A DNA stretch of 52,277 bases from CAYUXU01 sp964489695 (lineage in GTDB: Bacteria; Bacillota_I; Bacilli_A; Erysipelotrichales; Erysipelotrichaceae): NCBI GenBank assembly GCA_964489695.1, contig CAZAZP010000005.1, positions 1-52,277 on the forward strand. Reading direction: 5' to 3'. The notes below the pieces were generated by a model that had not been told where the DNA came from, ran no database searches, and was given only the letters and a program-made list of their open reading frames with translations. Shown here in pieces: positions 23,396 to 32,404 of this stretch. Each line of letters starts with the position of its first letter. Within the stretch, counting starts at the first letter, position 1. The translations under genes and the position numbers were made by a program.

Positions 23396-25291
23396 TTACT
23401 TTACCTCATAAGCTTTCACTAATAGACGACTAATTTGATTAGAGAACTCTAAGGGGTCTTCAATACTAAAACCTTCAATCAATAACGCTTGATCATATAA
23501 TAACCGAGCATATTCAGCCAAGGTTTCAGGATTCTCAGCTTGAATTTTAATCAAGGCTTGAAAAACGGGATGCTCAGGATTTATCTCTAAGATTTTTTCA
23601 GCTTTAGCTTGTTCACCCGTCGGTAAAGCTTGTAAAACTTTTTCCATTTCAAGTGATACACCTTCGGTCGCGGTTAAACAAACTGGATGACTTTTAAGCC
23701 GACTAGTTAGTCTCACATCACTGACATAATCGGTAAGTGTTTGTTTTAAGGTCGCTAAAAGTGCTTCATGTTCTTTAGTTGTTTCTTCTAGCGCTTGTTT
23801 CTCTGCTTCGCTGAGCAAATCTAACTCGCCTTGATTAATTGATTTGAATTTCTTTGTTTGATACTCATGTAAGATTTGTAAGGCAAACTCATCAACTTCA
23901 TCCGTTAAATATAAGATTTCATAACCTTTATCTTTAATTAACTCAGTTTGGGGTAAGCGATCAATTTTGGCGACCGTTTCACCACTGGCATAATAAATAA
24001 ACTCTTGATCAGCAGGCATTGCATTAACATATTCACTTAAGGTGACTAACCGTTTTTCTTTTGATGAATAAAAAAGTAACAGATCTTGAAGTAATTCTTT
24101 ATTCGCCCCAAACTCATGATAAACCCCATATTTTAATTGGTTCCCAAAAGCAGCCCAGAACTTTTCATACGTTTCTCGTTCATTTTGAAGCATTAAAACT
24201 AGTTCACTTTTGATTTTTCTTTCCAAGCGTTTAGCAATACTCGCAACTTGACGATCTTGTTGGAGCATTTCCCGGGAAATGTTTAAGGATAAGTCTTGTG
24301 AATCAACTAAACCTTTTATGAAACGAAAATGTTCGGGGATAAGCTTATCCGCCTTTTCCATAATAAAGACATTTTTACTATAAAGCTCTAAACCTTTTTG
24401 GTAATCTTTTGTGTAGTAATCATAAGGTGCCTTTTCTGGAATAAATAATAGTGCGGTATAGGAAACTAATCCTTCAACTTGGGTATGAATAACTTTTAAT
24501 GGGTTATTCCAATCCATAAATTTATTTTTATAAAATTCTTGGTATTCAGCCTCCGTTATTTCGCTTTTATCGCGCTTCCATAAAGGTATCATGGAGTTTA
24601 AAGTCGCTTCTTCGCTGGTAACGATTGGCTCACTTTCATCTTCACTAGCTTCCGTTTTACTCACTAACATTTTAATCGGATAGCGGACATAATCTGAGTA
24701 TTTAGCGACTAATTGTTTTAAGGTATATTCTGATAAATAATCTGAGTAATTATCATCTTCGGTATCAGCTTTTAATAAAATCGTGATGTCCGTGCCTACC
24801 TCAGCTTTTTCAGCCTTTTTAATGGTATAACCCGCTTCACCACTTGATTCCCATAAATAAGCTTCAGGGCTACCCACTTTTTTAGTTAACACTGAAATCT
24901 TCTCCGCGACCATAAAAGCGGAATAAAAACCAACTCCAAATTGACCAATTATTTCTTCCACATCAACGTGTTCAGCTTGATATTGTTGTTTAAATGCTAA
25001 CGACCCACTTTTAGCAATCGTCCCTAAATTACTTTCTAGTTCCGCTTGGTCCATCCCGATACCATTATCACTAATCGTTAATAAGCGCTTAGCTTCATCC
25101 CGAGTCAGCTTAATAGCTAAGTCAGTTTGCGTAATCGCATCACTGGTATCAGTCAAAGCTAAAAAGTGCCGTTTATCTAAGGCATCACTCGCATTAGATA
25201 TTAATTCACGCAAAAAGATCTCTTTATGCGTGTAGATCGAGTTAATCATTAAATCCAATAATCGCTTTGATTCTGCTTTAAATTGTTTCAT
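23396..25291 (-). CDS. htpG: Chaperone protein HtpG (Hsp90 family)
   Basis: ATP-dependent cytosolic chaperone. The 631-aa product has the GHKL ATPase domain with LRELISNASDALDK (Glu and Asn of the ATP site), DNGIGMD and GQFGVGFYSAF, followed by the middle domain (SLNISREMLQQ) and the C-terminal dimerisation domain. The ATG at 25289-25291 (MKQFKAESKR) has AAGGAG five bases upstream; an in-frame TTG at 25309 is rejected since it lies inside the operator. Control by HrcA is suggested by the CIRCE-like repeat. Confidence 0.96.
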   Translation of the reverse strand: MKQFKAESKRLLDLMINSIYTHKEIFLRELISNASDALDKRHFLALTDTSDAITQTDLAIKLTRDEAKRLLTISDNGIGMDQAELESNLGTIAKSGSLAFKQQYQAEHVDVEEIIGQFGVGFYSAFMVAEKISVLTKKVGSPEAYLWESSGEAGYTIKKAEKAEVGTDITILLKADTEDDNYSDYLSEYTLKQLVAKYSDYVRYPIKMLVSKTEASEDESEPIVTSEEATLNSMIPLWKRDKSEITEAEYQEFYKNKFMDWNNPLKVIHTQVEGLVSYTALLFIPEKAPYDYYTKDYQKGLELYSKNVFIMEKADKLIPEHFRFIKGLVDSQDLSLNISREMLQQDRQVASIAKRLERKIKSELVLMLQNERETYEKFWAAFGNQLKYGVYHEFGANKELLQDLLLFYSSKEKRLVTLSEYVNAMPADQEFIYYASGETVAKIDRLPQTELIKDKGYEILYLTDEVDEFALQILHEYQTKKFKSINQGELDLLSEAEKQALEETTKEHEALLATLKQTLTDYVSDVRLTSRLKSHPVCLTATEGVSLEMEKVLQALPTGEQAKAEKILEINPEHPVFQALIKIQAENPETLAEYARLLYDQALLIEGFSIEDPLEFSNQISRLLVKAYEVK

Positions 25292-25302
25292 CTTTTCTCC
25301 TT

Positions 25303-25329
25303 TTAGCAATTTACATTACTGAGTGCTAA
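25303..25329 (-). promoter_or_regulatory. CIRCE-like operator (HrcA site) upstream of htpG
   Basis: Left half TTAGCACTC is perfect, spacer is exactly nine bases, right half AATTGCTAA matches seven of nine positions of GAGTGCTAA. It overlaps the predicted transcription start, the usual place for HrcA repression. hrcA itself is not in the window. Confidence 0.85.
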
Positions 25330-25332
25330 ATT

Positions 25333-25361
25333 ATCATAACCGATTATCCAAATTTATTCAA
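25333..25361 (-). promoter_or_regulatory. Promoter of htpG
   Basis: TTGAAT at 25356-25361, 17-nt spacer, TATGAT at 25333-25338. Start predicted near 25326, inside the CIRCE-like element. Confidence 0.75.
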
Positions 25362-25384
25362 GTCTTAATCTTACCGCGTATTAC

Positions 25385-25413
25385 TTTACAAACCCAGTTA
25401 AAAGTCTTACGAT
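25385..25413 (+). promoter_or_regulatory. Promoter of the arginase gene
   Basis: TTTACA at 25385-25390, 17-nt spacer, TACGAT at 25408-25413. This is the only plus-strand promoter supported. It is divergent from the htpG promoter, with about 25 bases between the -35 elements. Confidence 0.55.
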
Positions 25414-25424
25414 AGTAAAGACTT
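25402..25424 (+). promoter_or_regulatory. Inverted repeat over the arginase -10 region
   Basis: AAGTCTT (25402-25408) and AAGACTT (25418-25424), perfect 7-bp arms with a 9-base spacer that itself continues the symmetry (AC-GATA-GT). It covers the -10 and the predicted start, so it could be a repressor site. It does not resemble an ARG box. Confidence 0.45.
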
Positions 25425-25465
25425 GCAGAAAGGAATATGTAACTAAACGGTTATTAATAGAACTT

Positions 25466-26374
25466 ATGCTGATTGATGTAATAAAAATGCCTTTAGCTTA
25501 TGGCTGTGATATCGCTGGTGTAGAAAATGGTCCTGACCGCTTAATTTCAGCTGGCTTGTTAAATACAATTGAAAAATATTATCCCCTAGGAGAAATTGAC
25601 ACAGTTTCAGTCAAACAAGTCCAACCTGAACAAAAATATCATGATCATCCCCATTTAAAATATTTAAGGCCCATTGTTTTGGCGAACCAACAACTACGTA
25701 ATCAAGCTTTAGCTTCACTAAAAAAACAAAACTTCCCCTTAATCATTGGGGGAGACCATGCTTTAGCGCTTGGTTCATTAGCGGCCCAAGCAGCTTATGA
25801 TCCTGAGACGTTAGTAATTTGGGTGGATGCCCATGGTGATATTAATACTGATCAAACTACTATTACTGGTAATATCCATGGCATGCCTTTAGCTTCCGCC
25901 TTTAACTGGTCAGATCCCAAGTTAGACCAGATTTTTCAAGGACGCTTTTTAAAACCCGCCAACTTAATTTATCTAGGCGTAAGAAGTTTAGATGCGGGAG
26001 AATTAGCTTTAATTAAGCAACACCAAATCACACACTATACAGCCCAACAAATAAATACAGCGGGAGTTGTGACAGTGATGGATGAAGTCTTATCTCAAAT
26101 TAAGCAAAAACAACCCACACGGGTTCATTTAAGTTTTGATATCGATGTCTTAGATGCCTTATTAGTCCCTGGGACTGGTACGAAAGAACCCCATGGTTTA
26201 TCCTTGACTACCGCTAATTATATTTTGACTAAACTCGCCCAAAGTAAGTTGATTACTTCTATGGATTTTGTGGAGTTTAATCCTACCCTAGATCAAGATA
26301 ATCTGACTTTAGAAACCGCCCTTTACTTATTAGAGAATTTCTTTAAAAATTACCAACTCCCCACAATTGATTAA
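25466..26374 (+). CDS. rocF: Arginase
   Basis: Ureohydrolase converting L-arginine to L-ornithine and urea. The 302-aa product has all manganese-site motifs: GGDHALALG (near residue 93), DAHGDINT (near 119), and SFDIDVLD (near 224). NIHGMPLA, VPGTGT and VEFNP point to arginase over agmatinase or formimidoylglutamase. Alone on the plus strand. The ATG at 25466 has no Shine-Dalgarno; a good AAAGGAA lies further upstream but serves an ATG-TAA pair at 25437-25442. Homologues begin at about this point, so the start is kept. Confidence 0.87.
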   Translation: MLIDVIKMPLAYGCDIAGVENGPDRLISAGLLNTIEKYYPLGEIDTVSVKQVQPEQKYHDHPHLKYLRPIVLANQQLRNQALASLKKQNFPLIIGGDHALALGSLAAQAAYDPETLVIWVDAHGDINTDQTTITGNIHGMPLASAFNWSDPKLDQIFQGRFLKPANLIYLGVRSLDAGELALIKQHQITHYTAQQINTAGVVTVMDEVLSQIKQKQPTRVHLSFDIDVLDALLVPGTGTKEPHGLSLTTANYILTKLAQSKLITSMDFVEFNPTLDQDNLTLETALYLLENFFKNYQLPTID

Positions 26375-26392
26375 CCAAGACTAAATCTTATT

Positions 26393-26424
26393 AAAAAAGC
26401 CTTAGCGTTGTTTTAAGGCTTTTT
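26393..26424. terminator. Bidirectional terminator between arginase and smpB
   Basis: 11-bp perfect stem AAAAAGCCTTA / TAAGGCTTTTT (26394-26404 with 26414-26424), 9-nt loop. The A-rich and T-rich arms give a T run on both strands. It overlaps the smpB stop codon. Confidence 0.92.
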
Positions 26425-26848
26425 CAATTTCTCGATCAGCAACTTTAGCTTTTTCACTTTGGCGTTTATCATATAAAGCTTTCCCTTTAGCTAAAGCAAT
26501 TTCTAATTTGGCTTTTCCATTAACTAAATAGAGTGCTAGTGGGACAACGGTATATCCTTTAATCTTGACCGCACTGGCAAGTTTAGCAATTTCTCGTTTA
26601 TGCAATAAAAGCTTACGTATCCGTCGCTCATCATGATTAAAGCGATTACCATAATTATACTGGGCAATATACATATCACGAATAAAAGCTTCGCCCCCCA
26701 CAAAATCAACATAGGCGTCTTTTAATTGGACTGAACCATGACGAATAGATTTTATTTCCGTCCCAAAAAGTTGAATCCCCGCTTCATATCGGTCTTCAAT
26801 AAAATAATCATGGTGTGCTTTTTTATTTAAGGCAATACTTTTCTTCAT
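26402..26848 (-). CDS. smpB: SsrA-binding protein SmpB
   Basis: Partner of tmRNA in rescue of stalled ribosomes. The 148-aa product begins MKKSIALNKKAHHDYFIED, has YEAGIQLFGTEIKSIR, the RKLLLHKREI segment and the basic C-terminal tail KGKALYDKRQSEKAKVADREI. It follows rnr by 14 bases, a common pairing since RNase R degrades trans-translated mRNAs. No tmRNA gene was found in the window. Confidence 0.97.
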   Translation of the reverse strand: MKKSIALNKKAHHDYFIEDRYEAGIQLFGTEIKSIRHGSVQLKDAYVDFVGGEAFIRDMYIAQYNYGNRFNHDERRIRKLLLHKREIAKLASAVKIKGYTVVPLALYLVNGKAKLEIALAKGKALYDKRQSEKAKVADREIEKALKQR

Positions 26849-26862
26849 GCTGCCCTCCGTCT

Positions 26863-28914
26863 TTATTCTACCAAAACAAAATCAATTTGGCGGTGCAACT
26901 TACTTGCACTAAACACTTCCACCAGCACTGATTGACCTAAATGGTATCGCTGATGGTGATTTAGACCAGTGGCGCTAATCCCGAGTTCATCCAATTGATA
27001 GAAATCTTCGTTTAATCGATCAAAATGTACTAAACCTTCAATACTGTTAGTTAAGCGAACAAAAAAACCAAATGAAGTAAAACTAACAATGATGCCAGTA
27101 AAGCGTTCGCCAATTTTATTTGCCAGATATTCTGCCTTCTTTAACGCTTCTACTTCTCGTTCCACTGATAAAGCCAGTCGTTCTTGTTTTGAGGCTTGTT
27201 CCGCAATTAAAGCTAAATCAGCTGGCGGAGTTGTTTGCGCTAAATAGGCTTTAATTAAGCGATGGACACTTAAATCCGCATAACGTCTAATTGGTGCTGT
27301 AAAATGGGTATATTCAGCTAAAGCTAAACCAAAGTGACCTTTATTGGTTTCAGCATAATAAGCTTTAGGCAAACTCCGAAGTAATAAACCTGAAATTACT
27401 TCCGCTAAAGGGTTAGCCGCAAAATGTTTTAATAAAGCTTGGAGTTGTTTAGCTAGTGGTTGTTTACTTGGTAACTTCAGACTTGGTTCAATCGTCTTAA
27501 TTAACTGTAAAGTAGTTTGAATTTTACTTTGATCGGGTTGATCATGAATCCGAAAGATGCCGGCTGGTTGTTGGCTTAATAAGTAATGAGCGGCACAGTT
27601 ATTAGCAATGATCATAAAATCTTCAATTATTTGTTCCGAATTTAAACGTTTTTTAGTTTTAATCTCAACTAAAGTTTGTTGGTTATAAACAAAAGCTGTT
27701 TCACTACTAATAAAATCTAACGCCCCTTGTTGTTGACGTTTTTTGCGAATTAAAGCCGATAATTCCGCTGCTGTTTCAAGTAATTTTGTAACTTCAATTG
27801 TTATTCTAGTTGAATTTTTGGCGTTAGTTAAATAATCTTCAACCTCTTGGTAAGTTAAACGCGCTTGATTAATGATTAAGCTCGGGAAAAAAGCATAGTT
27901 AAGCAATTCACCGTTATAATCAAATTCCATCTGACATGATAAAGCTAACCGCGGTTGATTAGGCAATAAAGAACAAATCCCATTTGATAGTTGCTCAGGT
28001 AACATCGGAACAACCAGATTTAAAGGATAAATCGAGTTACCACGTGCCAAAGCAGCTTGGTCAATTTGACTACCCACTTTAACATAATGTGAGACATCAG
28101 CGATATGCACGATTAATTCATAACCCGTAGGAATCTCACGTAAGCTAAAGGCATCGTCTAAATCTTTCGCCTCAGCCCCATCAATTGAGACTGTCAATAA
28201 TTGGGATAAATCTTGTCGAGCTGATTCAAGTTTAACGTTTACTTGTTGTGGTAAAGCTTCAGCTTCAGCTTTGACTGCTGGATCAAACTCATAGCTTAAA
28301 CCATGGCCGATTAAAACCGCTAAGATATCACGGTACTCAGCTTCATCAGCCGTTAATACTTTTGAGATATGTCCTTCTAGTCTTTTACCATAAACATCTA
28401 TTTGGACAATAACAGTCGCATTCGGTGTTAATTTAAAATGGTGAGGATTACTAACCTTCAGATTTATCCCGTTGAATTCATGTTCACTGCTAAATCTCCA
28501 GCGTTTCTTTTGAAATTCAATTTTACCGATTAACTCGGTCAATCGGCGTTTTATTATTTTAATTAAAATAGCTTCATCTAAGTGGGGATGTTTTTTAACG
28601 ACAACCGTATCACCACTCATAATATTCTTTACTTGTTGCTTCGGTAGATAGAGTGATTTACTCGTTGAAAAATCCACAAAGCCATAGCCAGCTGCTTTAA
28701 TCTCCGCCACGCCGGTTAAATAACCATACTGACTAGCTAAAAAATATTTCTGGCGTTTATTTTTGATTAATTGATAATCATTAACTAACGCTTGTAAAGT
28801 ATTGACTAATTCTTGTTGCGATTTTTTGCTAGTCAGATTTAAAAGCTGGGTTAGTTCATTAACTGTATAACCCAGCTGATGCTGCTTAAAAATGTTAAGT
28901 ATTTTCTGATCCAT
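26863..28914 (-). CDS. rnr: Ribonuclease R
   Basis: 3'-to-5' exoribonuclease of the RNB family. The 683-aa product has an N-terminal winged-helix region (1-70), cold-shock domains, the RNB catalytic domain with SIDGAEAKDLDDAFSL (active-site Asp residues, near residue 250) and a C-terminal S1 domain (about 605-680). It is shorter than the B. subtilis enzyme (about 780 aa) and lacks the long Lys-rich tail. The ATG has no Shine-Dalgarno and lies just after the secG terminator. Confidence 0.93.
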   Translation of the reverse strand: MDQKILNIFKQHQLGYTVNELTQLLNLTSKKSQQELVNTLQALVNDYQLIKNKRQKYFLASQYGYLTGVAEIKAAGYGFVDFSTSKSLYLPKQQVKNIMSGDTVVVKKHPHLDEAILIKIIKRRLTELIGKIEFQKKRWRFSSEHEFNGINLKVSNPHHFKLTPNATVIVQIDVYGKRLEGHISKVLTADEAEYRDILAVLIGHGLSYEFDPAVKAEAEALPQQVNVKLESARQDLSQLLTVSIDGAEAKDLDDAFSLREIPTGYELIVHIADVSHYVKVGSQIDQAALARGNSIYPLNLVVPMLPEQLSNGICSLLPNQPRLALSCQMEFDYNGELLNYAFFPSLIINQARLTYQEVEDYLTNAKNSTRITIEVTKLLETAAELSALIRKKRQQQGALDFISSETAFVYNQQTLVEIKTKKRLNSEQIIEDFMIIANNCAAHYLLSQQPAGIFRIHDQPDQSKIQTTLQLIKTIEPSLKLPSKQPLAKQLQALLKHFAANPLAEVISGLLLRSLPKAYYAETNKGHFGLALAEYTHFTAPIRRYADLSVHRLIKAYLAQTTPPADLALIAEQASKQERLALSVEREVEALKKAEYLANKIGERFTGIIVSFTSFGFFVRLTNSIEGLVHFDRLNEDFYQLDELGISATGLNHHQRYHLGQSVLVEVFSASKLHRQIDFVLVE

Positions 28915-28922
28915 GACCGTTT

Positions 28923-28943
28923 TAAAAAAGGCTATAATAGCCT
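28923..28943 (-). terminator. Intrinsic terminator between secG and rnr
   Basis: AGGCTA / TAGCCT stem (28929-28943, 3-nt loop) followed by six T. It overlaps the secG stop codon and ends nine bases before the rnr ATG. Confidence 0.82.
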
Positions 28944-29166
28944 AAATAATTTTTACTAAAATAATTAATCCGAAAAAAACAATACCTAAGATTAACGTTA
29001 ATCGTGAGATCATTTTCTCAGGCCCACGCTCTTTAACATTAGCAAAGAGGTTTAAACCGCCTCCGCCACCACCAAAGGCACTACTTATACCCGCTGATTT
29101 ACCGCCTTGTAATAATGAAAGGACAATTAACATCACGGCAGTCAACATAATCAAAGTATCTAACAT
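28942..29166 (-). CDS. secG: Protein translocase subunit SecG
   Basis: Small accessory subunit of the SecYEG translocon. 74 aa with two membrane segments (about 3-20 and 55-72) separated by the loop GGKSAGISSAFGGGGGG and ERGPEKMISRLT, typical of SecG. ATG at 29164-29166 is chosen, with AAGGGG seven bases upstream; an adjacent TTG is a less likely start. The order secG-rnr-smpB is the common Bacillota arrangement. Confidence 0.93.
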   Translation of the reverse strand: MLDTLIMLTAVMLIVLSLLQGGKSAGISSAFGGGGGGLNLFANVKERGPEKMISRLTLILGIVFFGLIILVKII

Positions 29167-29196
29167 CAAAATTCCCCTTTCATTTAGTTCTTTGTT

Positions 29197-29225
29197 AGTA
29201 TAACAAACCTACACTTACATTTCAA
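29197..29225 (-). promoter_or_regulatory. Promoter of secG (extended -10)
   Basis: TTGAAA at 29220-29225, 17-nt spacer, TATACT at 29197-29202 preceded by TGT. Confidence 0.78.
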
Positions 29226-29263
29226 ATAAATAGAAAATATTTTAATACTACTTTAATTACCCC

Positions 29264-30127
29264 CTAATCACGCTTGATATCCCGATGATAAACGCGGATG
29301 GATAATTGTGAGCTAAGGTATTGATCAAATAGTCGACGCGCAAAAGCAACTGATCGGTGTTTACCACCGGTACAACCTAAACCCACATTTAATTGCGTTT
29401 TCCCTTCTTTATAATAAAGTGGAATCGTTAAATCTAAATAGTTGACGATTGATTGATATAAAGCGGTTGTTTCAGGATATGACCATAAAAAATCCACTAC
29501 TGCTGGCTGTTCACCCGTCAGTAAGCGTAAATCTTCTTGATAAAATGGATTGGGTAAACAGCGTAAATCAAAAATTAAATCAGCTTCATTTAAACTACCA
29601 TATTTAAAACCAAAAGAAATAAAGTTTATGATAAAGCTACTACCTTGATTATTTCCAAATAAATCTGCTATCTTAATTTTCAATTCAGCGACGGAAGTAT
29701 GAGTACTATCTAAAATATAATCACTTCTAAAACGTAAATCAGTTAATAATAACCGTTCTTTTGCGATGGCTTCACTTAAGGCTAAGTTGGGATCATGATA
29801 CATCAATGGATGATTTCGACGTGACTCTTTATAACGTCTTAATAAAACCGAATCTTCGCAATCAATAAATAAGATCGAATGATCAACCTTCTTTAAAGCT
29901 AAAATATCCAAGATATCAGTAAAGCTGGCAGCTAATGAGATACTGCGACTATCGATCGTAATCGCCACATTAGTGGCACTTTCACCCATCTGCGGTTGAA
30001 AGTCAATAAAGTCCGCCAATAAGCCCGGTGGTAAATTATCAATACAGTACCAACCGATATCTTCTAGTGCGTTTAAGATTCTTGTTTTACCAGCTCCACT
30101 CATGCCAGTCACAATTAATAATTTCAT
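29264..30127 (-). CDS. rapZ: RapZ/YvcJ-family nucleotide-binding protein
   Basis: P-loop protein; in E. coli RapZ is the adapter guiding RNase E to GlmZ, and in B. subtilis YvcJ binds and hydrolyses nucleotides. The 287-aa product has Walker A GMSGAGKT (8-15), DNLPPGLL (near 31), SFGFKYG and the C-terminal IGLGCTGG-like motif (VGLGCTGGKHRSV). Usual partners yvcK and whiA are not adjacent. It lies 26 bases past the eno terminator with AGGAG before the ATG but no visible promoter, so it may rely on read-through. Confidence 0.92.
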   Translation of the reverse strand: MKLLIVTGMSGAGKTRILNALEDIGWYCIDNLPPGLLADFIDFQPQMGESATNVAITIDSRSISLAASFTDILDILALKKVDHSILFIDCEDSVLLRRYKESRRNHPLMYHDPNLALSEAIAKERLLLTDLRFRSDYILDSTHTSVAELKIKIADLFGNNQGSSFIINFISFGFKYGSLNEADLIFDLRCLPNPFYQEDLRLLTGEQPAVVDFLWSYPETTALYQSIVNYLDLTIPLYYKEGKTQLNVGLGCTGGKHRSVAFARRLFDQYLSSQLSIRVYHRDIKRD

Positions 30128-30153
30128 AAAACTCCTAACCTGTTTCTTGGTAA

Positions 30154-30181
30154 GAAAAAACCCTCTTTAAAAAGAGGGTTT
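30154..30181 (-). terminator. Intrinsic terminator after eno
   Basis: AAACCCTCTTT / AAAGAGGGTTT stem (arms 30171-30181 and 30158-30168) with a run of six T. Strong terminator ending the pgk-tpiA-eno operon. Confidence 0.9.
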
Positions 30182-30188
30182 AAGTTAA

Positions 30189-31642
30189 CTACTTAGCAAT
30201 GTTATAGAAAGCCGCTAAGCCCGGATAAATAGCAATTTCTTCACCCAGCTCATCCGCAATTCTCAACAATTGATTGTATTTCGCGACTCGATCAGTTCTG
30301 GACATTGAACCCGTTTTAATTTGTCCAGCGTTAAAGCCTACCGCGATATCAGCAATCGTTGTATCTTCGGTTTCACCGGAACGGTGTGATACGACACAGG
30401 TATAACCATGTTCTTTGGCTAATTCCATTGCGTCAAATGTTTCAGTTAAAGTACCAATTTGGTTAACTTTAATTAAGATTGAATTAGCAATGCCTTTATC
30501 AATCCCTTCTTTTAAAATCTTAGGATTAGTGACAAATAAGTNNNNNNNNNNNNNNNNNNNNNNNNNNNNNNNNNNNNNNNNNNNNNNNNNNNNNNNNNNN
30601 NNNNNNNNNNNNNNNNNNNNNNNNNNNNNNNNNNNNNNNNNGCAATGCCTTTATCAATCCCTTCTTTTAAAATCTTAGGATTAGTGACAAATAAGTCATC
30701 ACCTACGATTTGGATTTTACTACCTAAGCGGTCAGTTAAACGTTTCCAACCGTCCCAGTCTCTTTCACCCAAACCATCTTCAATTGAAACAATCGGATAT
30801 TTATTTACCCAGCTTTCAAATAAATCTATCATTTCATCTGAAGTCAACTTACCTTGACCAGATTTCTTTAATTCATATAACTTAGTTTCAGGATTATAAA
30901 ATTCACTCGCTGCTGGGTCTAAAGCAATCGCAATTTGTTTGCCTGGTTCATAACCAGCTTCTTTAATTGCTTGCATAATTACTTTAATTGGTTCTTCGTT
31001 ATCAACTAAGTTTGGAGCGAAACCACCTTCATCACCGACTGATGTAACCGCACCCTTAGCAGCTAAAACTTTTTTCAATTGATGGAAAACTTCAGCTCCC
31101 ATCCGAATTGCTTCAGCAATCGAAGTAGCGCCCACTGGCATAATCATATATTCTTGAAAATCAACCGATGAATCAGCATGACTACCGCCGTTAATAACGT
31201 TCATCATAGGAACCGGAATCTTTTTACCATTGAAGCCACCTAAATATTTATAAAGTGGCATTCCATAGAAATCAGCTGCGGCTCGTGCACAAGCTAAGGA
31301 AACCCCTAAAATAGCATTCGCCCCTAGTTTAGATTTATCTGGGGTGCCGTCTAGTTCAATCATCATTTGGTCAATAATGTTTTGTTCAGTAACGTCCATA
31401 CCAATAATTTCTTCCGCGATAATTTCATTGACATTATCAACTGCCTTTAAGACACCTTTCCCTAAGAAACGGCTCTTATCACCATCACGTAGTTCTAGTG
31501 CTTCGCGTTCACCAGTTGAGGCACCACTTGGTACAATGGCCCGACCAAAGGCACCAGAATCAGTTAAGACTTCGACTTCAATAGTTGGATTACCCCGTGA
31601 ATCCATTACTTCCCGGGCATAAACATTAATAATAATTGGCAT
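30189..31642 (-). CDS. eno: Enolase, interrupted by an assembly gap
   Basis: Interconverts 2-phosphoglycerate and phosphoenolpyruvate. Before the gap: AREVMDSRGNPTIEVEV, GSHADSSVDFQEYM, SIEDGLGERDWDGW. After it: SHRSGETEDTTIADIAVG and GQIKTGSMSRTDRVAKYNQLLRI. The N run (30542-30641) is flanked by the same 55 bases on both sides (30487-30541, 30642-30696). Removing one copy and the Ns gives 1299 bases in one frame, exactly 432 aa, the normal enolase length, reading GDDLFVTNPKILKEGIDKG then IANSILIKVNQIG. The gene is therefore intact. GGAGG precedes the ATG. Third gene of the operon, 18 nt after tpiA. Confidence 0.96.
30487..30696. repeat. 55-bp direct repeat flanking a 100-N gap in eno
   Basis: Identical 55-base copies at 30487-30541 and 30642-30696 with exactly 100 N between. 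The same length recurs at the second gap (49699-49908). Best explained as unmerged overlapping contig ends; not a biological repeat. Confidence 0.95.
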
Positions 31643-31660
31643 AATTTCCTCCTTGTTGTT

Positions 31661-32404
31661 TTATTTTAACGCCTGCATAATTGCAATAAATGATTCACTA
31701 GTTAGTGATGCTCCCCCAATTAGTGCACCATCAATATCTGGTTCATTTAAATACTCTAAGATATTTTCTGGTTTAACTGATCCACCATATTGAACACGAA
31801 CTTTTTCAGCTACTTCACTATCATATAATTTAGCGATTGTTTTACGAACTAACTGGCAAGTTGTTTGCGCAATTTCTTTCGTCGCATTTTTACCTGTGCC
31901 AATCGCCCAGATTGGTTCATATGCAATGACCACCTTCGCTAAATCAGTGGCATCAATTCCAGCTAAACAAGCTGTAATTTGTTTTTCAACGACGCTAGCA
32001 GTTTCACCCGCTTCAAATTGGGCTAAGGTTTCACCACAACAAATAATTGGTGAGAATCCTTGCTTAAGTAATTCATGAGCTTTCAAATTAACGGTTTCAT
32101 CAGTTTCATTAAACATTTGGCGCCGCTCTGAGTGCCCAATAATACACCAATTGACACCTAACTCAGCTAACATCGGAATACTAACTTCACCGGTAAACGC
32201 TCCAGCTGCAGCGTAATGACAATTTTGAGCAGCTACGATTAAGCCTTCAGCTTTTTGACTCGCGGTAGCTAATGCGGTGTAAGGCACACCAATCCCGAAA
32301 GTAGCTTGATCATGGACATAAGGATTAACTGCTTGAAGAAAGTCTAACGTTTCAGCATTAGTCTTGTTCATTTTCCAATTACCCACGATAATTGGCTTAC
32401 GCAT
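31661..32404 (-). CDS. tpiA: Triosephosphate isomerase
   Basis: Interconverts dihydroxyacetone phosphate and glyceraldehyde-3-phosphate. The 247-aa product has GNWKMNK (Asn/Lys of the active site, residues 8-14), the catalytic His in CIIGHSERRQ (near 94), the catalytic Glu in AYEPIWAIGTGK (near 165, with loop 6) and YGGSV. Its ATG overlaps the end of pgk by eight bases. Confidence 0.98.
   Translation of the reverse strand: MRKPIIVGNWKMNKTNAETLDFLQAVNPYVHDQATFGIGVPYTALATASQKAEGLIVAAQNCHYAAAGAFTGEVSIPMLAELGVNWCIIGHSERRQMFNETDETVNLKAHELLKQGFSPIICCGETLAQFEAGETASVVEKQITACLAGIDATDLAKVVIAYEPIWAIGTGKNATKEIAQTTCQLVRKTIAKLYDSEVAEKVRVQYGGSVKPENILEYLNEPDIDGALIGGASLTSESFIAIMQALK

Noticed and set aside
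30487..30696. Direct repeats around the N run as target-site duplications of a mobile element
   Set aside because: 55 bases is too long for a target duplication, the gap is exactly 100 N, and an identical geometry occurs at the second gap.
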